Positions 42,828 through 51,682 of a DNA stretch of 64,000 nt are shown piece after piece. The notes beneath the pieces were generated by a model. It did no database searches. It had not been told where the DNA came from and saw nothing but the letters and a program-made list of their open reading frames with translations. Position numbers and translations under genes: made by a program. This stretch comes from Candidatus Hydrogenedentota bacterium (GTDB lineage: Bacteria > Hydrogenedentota > Hydrogenedentia > Hydrogenedentales > SLHB01), in NCBI GenBank assembly GCA_013359265.1, contig JABWCD010000002.1, positions 62,001 to 126,000 on the forward strand, read 5' to 3'. Positions within the stretch are counted from its first letter, which is position 1. Every line of letters starts with the position of its first letter.

Positions 42828-44405
42828 ATGACTTGTCCGAATTTTTGTGCCATACGGCCGCGCCAGTGGTGCGCCTGTATCTTCGTTGCCGCGGCCTCGT
42901 CCATGGCCGAAGCCGAACTGCAAAACGTAGACGTGGGCGGGTCGATCGAAGTTTATGGCGCGTACTACTCCGAGTTCTTCGCCGATCGGAATCGCGCGGT
43001 CTGGCCCGATTTCTTCCTGCCAGGCCGCGCAATCGGCCCGAACGGAACGGTGGTGTACGTGGACAACGACGGTCACGGAAACAACACCGGGTTCGTCGAG
43101 CAGCGAACAAAACTCAACGTTCGCGCCGATTTTACGGACAACGTTTCTGCGTTCGTCGAACTCGACAGCGTATGGAACTGGGGAGAGGACTTTCGATCGG
43201 ATTATGTGACCGGCACCGCTCGCCGCGCGACGTCAATCCCGGGGGACCCGGAAATCTTTCAGGCCTACATCGAAGCCGACGAGTTGTTCGGGTTTCCCGC
43301 GCGCCTTCGTATTGGCCGGCAGACATTGGCGTTCGGAAACGAATGGCTCGTGGGCACGAACTCCGACCCCGATCCGTTTATCGAGGTTTCGTTTGACGCC
43401 GTTCGCCTCACCCTGAATCACGGTCCGCTGACGGTCGATCTCTGGGCGGCGAAACTGGGCGAAAGCGGAATCAACGAAGAGGATGGCGACACGGACTTCT
43501 ACGGCGCGTATGCGTCATGGGATATCGGGCCGAATGTCGAGGTCGATGCGTATTACATGTTCCTGCGCGACGCGCGAAGCATCAACGACACGAACTTCGT
43601 CGCGCCAATCGAACGCCTCGAACATATCGCCGGTCTTGACGACTACGATCCGACGACACTTCATACCGCCGGCATGCGCATTGCGGGCGAGTGGAACGGG
43701 TTCGACTATTACGCCGAAGCCGCATACCAGTGGGGCGAGGCGGACGCGTTGGGGGCGCAGTTTCGTTTTCCGGGCCAACTCTACGGCGACGACGACGCGC
43801 GGTACGATACGTTTGCCGGAATATTCGAGTTTGGATACACATTCGACGTTGCGTTGCAGCCGCGGGTGTTCGTTGCCGGCGCCTACTTCGGCGCGGACGA
43901 TCGGCGAGACCGCAGTTTCGCGGACTTTCTGAACCCCTTCGCGCGCCCCGAGGCGAGCGTCGCGTTCAATCGCCTGTTCTCGTCGTATCGTGGCACGCAC
44001 TACTTCGATTATTCGGCGTTGAGCAACTATTGGCTGCTGCGCGCGGGTGTCGAAGTGGCGCTTACCGAAAAACTCTCCGTCAGTCTCGACGCGATGAATT
44101 ACCGCGTCGTCGAGCCATTCGACGTGCCGCACTATGTACAGCTCGGAGACTTCCGCATTCCTACCGCGCCCGCACTGTCCTTCTGGACGAAGGAAGGCGA
44201 TGACGACCTTGGCGTCGAGATCATGCTCGCGCCGGAGTACGCGTACTCGGAAGACCTCACCTTCGCGATGCAACTGTGTTATTACTTCGTGGGAGGGGCG
44301 TTTGACGACGGCGTGTTTCTCGACGAGTATGCGAACCGGTTCATGGGCGGCACGGGCAGCGAGGACGCAGTCTCGGTGACGTTTCTCATGTCATTGTCGT
44401 TTTGA
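42828..44405 (+). CDS. outer-membrane beta-barrel porin, alginate-export (AlgE) family, predicted Mn-regulated
   Basis: A 525-residue protein with an N-terminal signal segment (IFVAAASSMAEAE) and alternating amphipathic strands throughout, ending in SLSF, the aromatic C-terminus typical of BAM substrates. Features of the alginate-export family are TKLNVRADFTDNVSAFVEL, RIGRQTLAFGNEWLVG with the conserved RxGRQ strand, and many acidic loops (YVDNDGHGNN, DGDTDFYG). AAGGGG lies 9 nt before the ATG. Two MntR-like operators in its promoter suggest derepression under Mn starvation, so the acidic channel may admit Mn2+, in analogy to known outer-membrane Mn channels. Family membership is well supported; the metal role is inference. 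Confidence 0.88.
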   Translation: MTCPNFCAIRPRQWCACIFVAAASSMAEAELQNVDVGGSIEVYGAYYSEFFADRNRAVWPDFFLPGRAIGPNGTVVYVDNDGHGNNTGFVEQRTKLNVRADFTDNVSAFVELDSVWNWGEDFRSDYVTGTARRATSIPGDPEIFQAYIEADELFGFPARLRIGRQTLAFGNEWLVGTNSDPDPFIEVSFDAVRLTLNHGPLTVDLWAAKLGESGINEEDGDTDFYGAYASWDIGPNVEVDAYYMFLRDARSINDTNFVAPIERLEHIAGLDDYDPTTLHTAGMRIAGEWNGFDYYAEAAYQWGEADALGAQFRFPGQLYGDDDARYDTFAGIFEFGYTFDVALQPRVFVAGAYFGADDRRDRSFADFLNPFARPEASVAFNRLFSSYRGTHYFDYSALSNYWLLRAGVEVALTEKLSVSLDAMNYRVVEPFDVPHYVQLGDFRIPTAPALSFWTKEGDDDLGVEIMLAPEYAYSEDLTFAMQLCYYFVGGAFDDGVFLDEYANRFMGGTGSEDAVSVTFLMSLSF

Positions 44406-44414
44406 CGGACGCGA

Positions 44415-45584
44415 TCACGCGGCGCCGTCGGCCGACCCGACCAACGATTGGGAGTAGAACCGCATCACGTCGTCCCGATTCAGCTCGCCGATCTGGTTGC
44501 GGAAGCGGTAGGGGTCTTTCGCGATCTCCGCTGCAAAGGTTTCGATCTGCGCCTGTGTAACGCCGTGATCGCAGGCGGCCGGCGAAACGCCAAGCTGCGC
44601 CATTAGCCCGTACAAAGCGCGAACGACGGACGGCCCCGGCTTGGTTGCATCGCCGCCCATGGCCTCCGCGATGGTCGCGACGCGGTCGGGCGCTATCCGC
44701 GCGTTGTGCGCGAACAGCGGCGCGAGCAGCAACGCATTCGCCAGCCCATGCGCAATGCCGCACTCGATCGTGTAACTGTACCCCATGCCGTGCACCAACG
44801 TTGTGCCGCTCTGCGCGACAATGATGCCGGACAGCAGCGCCGCGCACATCATCTCCGTGCGCGCTTCCATGTCGCCGCCATCGTTTGCCGCGCGCGGCAG
44901 GAACTCGCACACGCGGCGAATCCCCTGCAACGCGATCGCGTCGCCAATGGGCGTCGATTTCCTCGAGACGATTCCTTCCATGCACTGGCTCAATGCATCG
45001 AGGCCTGTCGCAACGGTCACGTGACGCGGCATGGTGCGTGTCAACTCGGGGTCGAGAATCGCCGCGCGCGGAAACAAGGCCGCGCCCGAAATCGTGCGTT
45101 TCGCGCGCTGCTCGGGATCGATCAACACCGCGTATGGCGTGACCTCGCTGCCCGTACCCGCTGTTGTCGGGACCGCGACGACGGGCAGCGGACTCTTGCC
45201 ATACTTGTCCGCGCCGAAGTAATGCGCGCATGGCGCGTCGTTTCGCGCCATCACGGCGATGGCCTTTGCCGCATCCATCGGACTGCCGCCGCCGATCGCG
45301 AGCACGACGTCGCGGTCGTGTTCCCGGCACGCCGCGGCGCACTGCTCGCAGACTGTGGTGTCCGGGTTCTCGTCAATCGCATCGAACACGATTGCGTTCG
45401 GCATTTGTTCCATCGCGCGGTCCAGAATCCCGGCCGCGCGCGCCGATCTCTTCCCCGTCACGATCAACGGCCGCGATCCGAAGCGCCTAACTTGATCGCC
45501 GGCCGTCGCGAACGTGTTCCCGCCAAAAAGGACCTCGGTTGTGAGAGAGAAACGAAAGGGGCTGACTGGAAGGGGCGATCGCAC
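44415..45584 (-). CDS. iron-type alcohol dehydrogenase with altered metal ligands
   Basis: A 389-residue group III alcohol dehydrogenase. The dinucleotide loop is AIGGGSPMDAAKAI and the VPTTAGTGSEVTPYAV strand is standard. The metal site is not: the family DALTH-type motif reads GLDALSQCMEG, so Gln replaces the first His, and the HGMAHPLG-type motif reads VHGMGYSYT, so Tyr replaces the second His. Asp and the His of IAHGLANAL remain. The enzyme may use another metal or none, as some relatives do. It converges with the porin gene (9-nt gap) and is followed 6 nt upstream by a TPR gene on the same strand. The substrate is unknown. Confidence 0.88.
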   Translation of the reverse strand: MRSPLPVSPFRFSLTTEVLFGGNTFATAGDQVRRFGSRPLIVTGKRSARAAGILDRAMEQMPNAIVFDAIDENPDTTVCEQCAAACREHDRDVVLAIGGGSPMDAAKAIAVMARNDAPCAHYFGADKYGKSPLPVVAVPTTAGTGSEVTPYAVLIDPEQRAKRTISGAALFPRAAILDPELTRTMPRHVTVATGLDALSQCMEGIVSRKSTPIGDAIALQGIRRVCEFLPRAANDGGDMEARTEMMCAALLSGIIVAQSGTTLVHGMGYSYTIECGIAHGLANALLLAPLFAHNARIAPDRVATIAEAMGGDATKPGPSVVRALYGLMAQLGVSPAACDHGVTQAQIETFAAEIAKDPYRFRNQIGELNRDDVMRFYSQSLVGSADGAA

Positions 45585-45590
45585 GACGGG

Positions 45591-46067
45591 CTACTCTCCC
45601 CGGATGCTGCGTTCGATATCGGCGATAACTTGCTCTTTGCGGTGCTGGACTCGGCGCAGGCGCTGTTGCGCCTTGGCAGCGGCGTCGGAGCCGGGATCGA
45701 TGGCGATGGCCTTGGCCCACATGCCCTGTGCATCGGTGAGCCGCTGCATTTGGTAGTACGTCGATCCGAGATAGGTGTACGCGAGCGCGTAGTTCGGGTC
45801 TTCGACGATTGCCTGGTGGAAGTACTCCTCCGCTCGCGCGAAATCCTTTTCGTTGTATGCGCGGCGGCCTTTCTCGACATACTGCGCGGCGCGCCTGTGG
45901 TCGCCCGGCGCTTTTGACCCTTTTGCGACGCGCTTCAACCGGTCCGCGTCGTCCGAGATGCCGTCCACGGCGTCGCGGATCGATTCGCGCCCCATGAACA
46001 CGCGCTTGGCGTGTTTTCCCACGTTTTTCAGGAGCGTTTTTGCGGTCTTGGCAACATGCTTGTCCAT
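45591..46067 (-). CDS. small TPR-repeat protein
   Basis: A 158-residue protein from the ATG at 46067, with GGGAG 7 nt upstream. The N-terminal ~55 residues are basic and helical. Two to three tetratricopeptide repeats follow (AYNEKDFARAEEYFHQAIVEDPNYALAYTYLG..., then AQGMWAKAIAIDPGSDAAA). No signal peptide or membrane helix is seen. TPRs mediate protein contacts; the partner is unknown. It lies between the antiporter and the alcohol dehydrogenase genes, with small gaps, on the same strand. Confidence 0.85.
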   Translation of the reverse strand: MDKHVAKTAKTLLKNVGKHAKRVFMGRESIRDAVDGISDDADRLKRVAKGSKAPGDHRRAAQYVEKGRRAYNEKDFARAEEYFHQAIVEDPNYALAYTYLGSTYYQMQRLTDAQGMWAKAIAIDPGSDAAAKAQQRLRRVQHRKEQVIADIERSIRGE

Positions 46068-46098
46068 CGCGCTACTCCCACGCTGCACCCTGCCGTGC

Positions 46099-47799
46099 TC
46101 AATTCCCGCGAGTGCGCAACACGGCAAGGAACTCCGTATACGAGCCCGCCGCCGCTACCTTTTCATAGAATGCCGGATCGGAGAACCGATCCGCCACATC
46201 CGCGAGAATCTCGAGTTGCGCGCCGTCGTCGTGCGCGGGAGACGCCAGCAGGAACAACACGTGCGCGGGCTTGCCGTCCGGCGCGTTGAAATCGATCCCC
46301 ACCGGGGAGATTCCCACGCCCACGCAGAACGCTTTCGCACCCGCGACGCGTGCGTGCGGCACGGCTACGCCGTTTCCCAACGCGGTGGACGCGATGAATT
46401 CGCGGTCCGACGCGGCGAGCGACAGCGCAGCGGGCTCGAGGCCGACCGCCTGCGCGACGCTCTCGGATAGTTCGCGGATCGCGCCCCGCGGATCGGTTGC
46501 GCGCAATTCGCGCATGTAGGTCTTGGCGGAAAGAAAGTCCTCGATCTTTCGCCTCTTCGCCCGCTTTAGCACAGCGGGAATCCAGACGCCGCTCATGACC
46601 GACGTGACGAGCGCCATTACGACGAGCGCGACGAACAATCGCTCGCTGATCACGCCGTACCGCAGGGCGAGCAACCCGAGGATGATTTCCATTGCGCCGC
46701 GCGCGTTCAGCGCAAACGCCACGGCCCACGACTCGCGCTTCGGCATGCCCGCCAGGATGCCCGCGCCGCCGCATGCCAGCACCTTCCCGATGCACGCCAG
46801 CACAATCACAATCAGCACGAGCCCAAGATCGAAGTGGGCGGCGAAGTCCACCTTCAGTCCGATCGACGCGAAGAACAGCGGCGCGAAAAAGAACGACACG
46901 AACTGCCGGATGATCGTGCGGGTGTGATTGCGCAGGTGGGACGAATCGCCAATGGCCACGCCTGCGAGGAATGCGCCGAAGATAGCATGGACGCCCGCCC
47001 ATTCCGTGAACGCCGCGCTGCACAGCGCCAACGCGAGCGCAAGGCCGAGCACGCCGCCGGGAAAACTGGTGTGCGCCTGCACCCACGGCAGCGCGCGATG
47101 AATCGCCCAGCGCACCACCGTCAGCATCGTCGCCGCGAAACCGATAACCAATGCAATCGTGAACGCAATGCCGCCGGCATGGGCGGATTCGATGTCCATC
47201 ATTCCCAGAATGACGGCGAACAGCATCCAGCCCGCTACGTCGCTCACGATGGCCGCCGAGATAACGATCATGCCGAGGTCGGTGTAATACAGGCCAAGGT
47301 CCATCAGGGTTTTTGCGATGACCGGCAACGCCGAGATGGAAAGGGCCGTCGCGAAGAACAGCGCGAAAATGTAGGGCGACGAATCGCCGTCGAACCCCAG
47401 GAGGTTGGGTGCAAGCCAGGCCGCGACGAAACCAAATGCAAACGGCAACGTCGTTCCCGCGATGCCAACGGCCGCCGCCGCGCGCCCCTGCCGCCATACG
47501 GTCGAGAGATCGACTTCCATCCCCGCGACCAGCATGAACAGCACAATCGCAAGGAGGAAGAGGCCATCGAGCACGACGACCCGCGGGCCCGCCGCCGGAA
47601 ACAATGTCGCCGCCGCGTCCGGCGCGAACCGGCCGAGGGCCGTCGGACCCAGCGCGATTCCCGCGGCAATCTCGCCGAGCACTGCCGGCTGGCCAAACCG
47701 GTCCGCCAACTCGCCGGCCGCGCGCGCCGCAAGCAGAAGAATTCCTACCGTGAGCAGTAATAGCGTGTAATCGAGCGCGCTCAATCTGGTCCCCTTCAT
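46099..47799 (-). CDS. CPA2-type cation/H+ antiporter with C-terminal PTS EIIA-like domain
   Basis: A 566-residue protein. Residues ~8-400 form about 12 membrane helices of the Na+/H+ exchanger fold, including ELADRFGQPAVLGEIAAGIALGP near the start, FATALSISALPVIAK and a FALNARGAMEIILGLLAL helix. The last ~150 residues match the PTS EIIA type-2 (fructose/nitrogen) domain, with the phospho-accepting His in GNGVAVPHARVAG. Such fusions probably tie transport to phosphorelay or cell energy state. The ATG at 47799 (MKGTRLSALDYTLLLL) was chosen because upstream codons run through low-complexity non-coding DNA. No other PTS protein is in the window. Confidence 0.9.
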   Translation of the reverse strand: MKGTRLSALDYTLLLLTVGILLLAARAAGELADRFGQPAVLGEIAAGIALGPTALGRFAPDAAATLFPAAGPRVVVLDGLFLLAIVLFMLVAGMEVDLSTVWRQGRAAAAVGIAGTTLPFAFGFVAAWLAPNLLGFDGDSSPYIFALFFATALSISALPVIAKTLMDLGLYYTDLGMIVISAAIVSDVAGWMLFAVILGMMDIESAHAGGIAFTIALVIGFAATMLTVVRWAIHRALPWVQAHTSFPGGVLGLALALALCSAAFTEWAGVHAIFGAFLAGVAIGDSSHLRNHTRTIIRQFVSFFFAPLFFASIGLKVDFAAHFDLGLVLIVIVLACIGKVLACGGAGILAGMPKRESWAVAFALNARGAMEIILGLLALRYGVISERLFVALVVMALVTSVMSGVWIPAVLKRAKRRKIEDFLSAKTYMRELRATDPRGAIRELSESVAQAVGLEPAALSLAASDREFIASTALGNGVAVPHARVAGAKAFCVGVGISPVGIDFNAPDGKPAHVLFLLASPAHDDGAQLEILADVADRFSDPAFYEKVAAAGSYTEFLAVLRTRGN

Positions 47800-48628
47800 C
47801 CGCCTCGACACGCGGTCTCCGCAACCGCGCCGCACAGTGTACCGAACCGGCTCCGAGCAAGTCAGGAAGCGAGACAATGCCTTGCGACGCCCGTCGGTGA
47901 CCACGCGGGGGTGGGGGGTGTGGCGTTGTGATTCTGACGGTTCAAGGGGGGGTAGGGGGCCGGAATCGTCGTAAGTCCAGGTTTCATGGCCGCCTCCCGT
48001 TCGATACCCCCGGGGGTGTGCCGGGACGCAGAGTGCCTGGGCGGCACAGGTCGCCGGGCCGCGAGTAGCGAGGGAGTTTGGAGTCGAGGAAGTCGGGAAG
48101 CACGACGATGCCTTGCGACCTCCGTGGGTGGCGGCTCGCGGGTGAGGTGTTCTCATGGCAAGTTGTCCTACTGATTAGCCCAGCGTGTTGCACTATGGGT
48201 ACAACCACGGGGACACGGGGGGCACGGGGGAAGCGGGAGGATAGAGCGGAACTGGAAACGAGGGTCGTGCGCGCGGATTGGGCCGAGTTTGGTTGTCGGA
48301 TAGTGCGGGCGAGAGGTGCGCCGTGCGAAACGACCCGTATTGGACTGACAGATTCTTCGATAAATACCAATTTTGATTCGAGTTGGGCGGGGAAGTACGT
48401 CTCAATCTCATCGAAGGCAGGCCATTGCGCTGCGGCTTAATGTCGCAACACGCCGGGCGTTGCCGGGTTCCGGGTATCGGGTTCCGGGTTCCGCGGAAGG
48501 AAGACAAGTCGACTGGGTCGTTCTGCCCGTGGCGGAGCCGTGCTTGAATCGGCGCGCCCGCTATTGAGTAGAGGTGTAGTACGTGAGAATTGGAACGAGC
48601 GGCCCTCGGCTCCTGGATTCAATTCAGA
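47800..48628. other. gene-free stretch with degenerate direct repeats
   Basis: No coding frame is convincing. Two related ~50-bp segments, at about 47868-47920 and 48083-48135, share AATGCCTTGCGAC-like cores. G-rich low-complexity runs lie near 47918-47960 and 48208-48240. A short series of GGGTTCCGGGT-type repeats is at 48466-48492. The stretch looks like decayed or repeat DNA. Confidence 0.5.
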
Positions 48629-48915
48629 GCAATTCAGGAAACGTCGTAGCCGGAATGTGCCGTAGGTCTCGGCGCAAATCGAGTGTACGATTACGATTAC
48701 GAGTCGTCATGAACAGAGATCTCCCAGAGATTATGAAAACTTGAGCAGAGCGCTTTCAGCGCGCGGCGATGGGGGCGTGGACAATTTCCAGGGGCGATGC
48801 CCCTGGCTAGGGTTGCGTTGCGCCTTGGGCGCGCGGGACGAATGGTGCATTTTCGGGGTAGCACGAAGCACGAGCACGAAAATGCAGCTACGTAGAATCT
48901 CAAATTGCTTTAGTC
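48629..48915. repeat. dispersed repeat element, copy A, split by a hairpin-rich insert
   Basis: Positions 48629-48705 resemble 62829-62905, and 48867-48915 resemble 62924-62976, sharing ATCGAGTGTACGA, the hexamer units and a tail like CACGAAAATGCAGCTACGTA. Between the two parts lies a ~160-bp insert absent from the other copy. The insert carries three short perfect hairpins: GCGCT-TTC-AGCGC (48750-48762), CCAGGGGC-GAT-GCCCCTGG (48788-48806) and GCGCC-TTG-GGCGC (48820-48832). Confidence 0.65.
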
Positions 48916-49115
48916 AGCGGACGGGGGCGCAGCCGGCCCCGCTGCGACACGATAAAGCGAACACATCCATTGAAACGGTCTTGACGGGACGGCCTTCGCC
49001 TTGGACCATTCGCCGGATTTGTTCGGTAACCTCGCGAGCGAAGACAGCCTCGCCGCAGTGTTCGCACACGCGCGCGGGAACCCCTTCAGATACATTCCCC
49101 AATGGGGGGTGGTTG
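48914..49115 (-). pseudogene. YgiT-type zinc-finger (MqsA-like antitoxin) remnant
   Basis: The minus strand encodes GVPARVCEHCGEAVFAREV followed by TEQIRRMVQ and PVKTVSMDVFAL, which matches the second half of YgiT/MqsA-type zinc-finger proteins of toxin-antitoxin pairs (C-X2-CGE motif, then a helix and a final strand). The first CxxC half is not found in frame; upstream codons look random and only a TTG at 49162 could start the frame. No toxin gene is adjacent. I regard it as a broken copy, though a divergent small gene is possible. Confidence 0.55.
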
Positions 49116-49263
49116 GTACCCAGGGTAGCCCCGCCTACGTCGGAGCGACTTCGGCGGGTCAACCTTGGGCTGCGCGCCGAAACCCCTTGGGGGTAAACGC
49201 AAAAACGTCATTATTGTTAGAAGTTCTTAGTCGAGACAAAGGACCGCTATTCGCTTGGAAAGC

Positions 49264-50619
49264 TTACGCGACCACCACGTCCTTGATTGTGCCGGTGCTG
49301 TCGCCGAAGGAATCGGCAGGGACGCCCATGGCGCCGAGCATGGTGAGGTAGAGGTTACAGAGGGGCGTGCCTTTTTCGGCGGCGATGTGCCGGCCGGTCT
49401 TGAACGCGCCGCCCGCGCCGCCGGCTACAACGATGGGCAGGTTGTTCGGATCGTGGCGATTGCCGTCGGAAATGCTCGAGCCGAAGAGGATCATGCTGTT
49501 GTCGAGCAGGGTGCCTTCGCCTTCTTTCACGTCGCGTAGTTTGCCGAGGAGGTACGCGAGTTGGGCGCAGTGCCAACGGTTGATCTCGCGGTACTGCGTG
49601 ATCTTCTCTTCCTTGTTCTCGTGGTGCGACATGTCGTGATGGCCGCCGGAGACGCCGGGGAGGAACGAGAAGTTCCGGCCGGAGACGTCGTTGGCGAACA
49701 TGAAGGACTGGACGCGGGTCGAGTCGGTCTGGAACGCGAGCACCATGAGGTCGAGCATGAGGGTGACATGTTCGCGGAAGTCCGCGGGCGGTTTCGCGTC
49801 GGGCGGTTCGGGAATCGTTACGTCTTTGTTCGGTTGCCAGTCGCTGCGCTTCTTGTTCAGTCCGAACTCGATGCGTTTCTCGACGGCGCGAACGGATTCG
49901 AGGTATTCGTCGAGTTTGATTTGATCGTCGCGGCCGAGCTTGCCGCGGAGGGCGTTGGCGTCTTCGAGGGCCATGTCGAGCAGGCTGCGGTATTCCTTCG
50001 CCTGGCGTTTGTTGTTCGTACCGCTGCTGCCGAAAAGGCGTTCATAGACGAAGCGCGGATTGATCTCTTTCGCGACGGGCACGGTCGCCGAACGCCACGA
50101 AATGTACGAGCCGTACAGGCGCGTGAAGCCGACGTTGCTGTCGATGCCGGAAATGACGGGGTCGATGCCGAGTTCGAGCGAGGGCAGCGGCGTGTTGTGG
50201 CCGATGTGTGACGCGGCGAGTTGGTCCATCGAAATACCGCCGACGCTGATGTCTTTGCCGGTCGTCTTGGCGACTTTCAGACCGGTGAGGAAATTCGCGG
50301 TCTTCGCGTAGTGGCCGTCGCCTTCCTTGCTCTGCGCCTTGTCGAGGCCGGAAAAAATGTTGAGCGCGGTTTTGAAATCGGCCAGCGGTTCGAGCGCGTA
50401 AGGCAGTTCAAAGTCCACGCCGGTCGTCTTCGGAATCCAGGTGTCCATCCACGCGCCGTTCGGAAAGTACATGCACGCCATGCGGACCGGCGCCTTGGCC
50501 GCTTTCTTCGCGGCATACGCACGGGACGGGACCATCGCGTCCAGCAACGGCAAGGCAATCGCCGCGCCCATGCCGCGCAGCATCGTCCGCCGGGAAATCT
50601 GCCACTTCTTAGGGCTCAT
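49264..50619 (-). CDS. Tat-exported DUF1552 protein
   Basis: A 451-residue protein with the leader ISRRTMLRGMGAAIALPLL (Arg10-Arg11), so it is exported folded. The rest is the DUF1552 family, common in Planctomycetota and Myxococcota: MACMYFPNGAWMDTW, the SGLDKAQ segment, LMVLAFQTDSTRVQSFM, GGHHDMSHHEN and LLDNSMILFGSSISDGN. These form a sulfatase/phosphatase-like (DUF1501-related) fold. It is usually encoded beside a DUF1587/1592/1588/1585 protein and is presumed to act with it. That gene is 2.5 kb upstream here, separated by three membrane-protein genes and two broken copies of this gene. Its ATG overlaps the previous stop as ATGA. Its substrate is unknown. Confidence 0.9.
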   Translation of the reverse strand: MSPKKWQISRRTMLRGMGAAIALPLLDAMVPSRAYAAKKAAKAPVRMACMYFPNGAWMDTWIPKTTGVDFELPYALEPLADFKTALNIFSGLDKAQSKEGDGHYAKTANFLTGLKVAKTTGKDISVGGISMDQLAASHIGHNTPLPSLELGIDPVISGIDSNVGFTRLYGSYISWRSATVPVAKEINPRFVYERLFGSSGTNNKRQAKEYRSLLDMALEDANALRGKLGRDDQIKLDEYLESVRAVEKRIEFGLNKKRSDWQPNKDVTIPEPPDAKPPADFREHVTLMLDLMVLAFQTDSTRVQSFMFANDVSGRNFSFLPGVSGGHHDMSHHENKEEKITQYREINRWHCAQLAYLLGKLRDVKEGEGTLLDNSMILFGSSISDGNRHDPNNLPIVVAGGAGGAFKTGRHIAAEKGTPLCNLYLTMLGAMGVPADSFGDSTGTIKDVVVA

Positions 50620-51287
50620 GCGTGTTTAACTTCCACTGATTCGAAGGTGTTCTCCGCAAGGCCTGCTTTCGTAAGCATGTAACGGTAAACTTTGTACGCA
50701 ATTACAAATGGCAGTACCTGTCCAAATCCCATATAGAGTGCGACCACGTACCGATCCACATCCACGTCTAGCCTTAATTTTGCCGGTAGACACAGTTGAA
50801 TGAGTTCGCTGGTTCCAAAGAACAACTGTACGCAGAAGACAACCAGGAACTTCTTGGTAAAAAGTCCTTCCAAACTTTTGACTTGGATGCCAACGCTACG
50901 ACGGATATTGTTCGCAATGACTACGTAAACGACAATTGCCAAGCCGGAAACCGCAAGCAGCACAGACAGGCTGCCGTTACCTTCGCCAAAATACGATCTC
51001 CGATATGCATTAATTTGAATCGCCGCGCAGAGTGCAAGAAGCAAAAGCACAAACCCGATCGACCGTGTAATGGTCGTATTGTCAATGTTCCGATAGACCT
51101 TAAAGCCGTAGTACAGAGAAAGAATACCCAGCCACCCCGGTCCAAGCATCATGTATAGTGCTAAAATGGCGTCCAGTTCAGGACGCATGACAAAGGAATA
51201 CAAAGGCGTAACGACAAATACGAATGTCCACAGCGCACCCGCGAGGGTTGCTACAATTCCCATGATTTGTGGTTTTGACAATTTCAT
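50616..51287 (-). CDS. six-helix membrane protein of unknown function (paralogue C)
   Basis: A 223-residue protein with about six hydrophobic helices. It begins MKLSKPQIMGIVATLAGALW and contains YGFKVYRNIDNTTITRSIGF, both shared in pattern with the two paralogues upstream. The start overlaps the stop of the chimeric leader ORF, and its stop overlaps the DUF1552 start, both as ATGA. The DNA is visibly more A/T-rich than the flanking exported-protein genes. I recognise no family. Confidence 0.75.
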   Translation of the reverse strand: MKLSKPQIMGIVATLAGALWTFVFVVTPLYSFVMRPELDAILALYMMLGPGWLGILSLYYGFKVYRNIDNTTITRSIGFVLLLLALCAAIQINAYRRSYFGEGNGSLSVLLAVSGLAIVVYVVIANNIRRSVGIQVKSLEGLFTKKFLVVFCVQLFFGTSELIQLCLPAKLRLDVDVDRYVVALYMGFGQVLPFVIAYKVYRYMLTKAGLAENTFESVEVKHA

Positions 51288-51682
51288 GACGCTGACTTCG
51301 CCGTCTTTTCCTCGTGACCGCCACTGTAGCGGTGGCGGAAGGGGTAACTCAAGACTATTTGGGTGATGAGGGCGGAGGGTTTGTAGTCGGAGTCCTTGAG
51401 GGCCTTGACGCAGGATTTGATGACGCAGTCGTCGTATTGGGTCAGGGAGCGGCCGAGGGCGTAGGGCAACTCGTAGTCTGCGCCGGTTGCCTTCGGAATC
51501 CAGGTGTCCATCCACGCGCCGTTCGGAAAATACATGCACGCCATGCGCACCGGCGCCTTCGCCGCTTTCTTCGCAGCGTACGCCCGCGACGGGACCATCG
51601 CATCCAACAACGGCAAGGCAATCGCTGCGCCCATGCCGCGTAGCATCGTACGGCGTGCGATTTGCCATTTCTTACTGCTCAT
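51284..51682 (-). pseudogene. chimeric ORF: DUF1552 N-terminus fused to DUF1585 C-terminus
   Basis: A 132-codon frame. Residues 1-76 nearly match the first 76 residues of the intact DUF1552 protein (Tat leader, then up to TWIPKATGADYELPYAL; about five differences). Residues 77-132 match the C-terminal DUF1585 tail of the c-type protein encoded at 53107-55050 (QYDDCVIKSCVKALKDSDY, IVLSYPFRHRYSGGHE). The junction lies at a shared GCGTA. This is what deletion between a DUF1552 gene and the next unit's DUF1592-type gene would leave. The frame is intact and translationally coupled at both ends, so it may still be made as a small exported protein. Confidence 0.8.

Noticed and set aside
44706-45917. 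403-codon plus-strand ORF
   Set aside because: Antisense to the alcohol dehydrogenase and TPR genes, whose motifs are unmistakable.
46834-47760. 308-codon plus-strand ORF
   Set aside because: Antisense to the antiporter; extremely Arg/His-rich.
48373-48567. 64-codon plus-strand ORF
   Set aside because: It runs through GGGTTCCGGG repeats, lacks a ribosome site and has no recognisable protein pattern.
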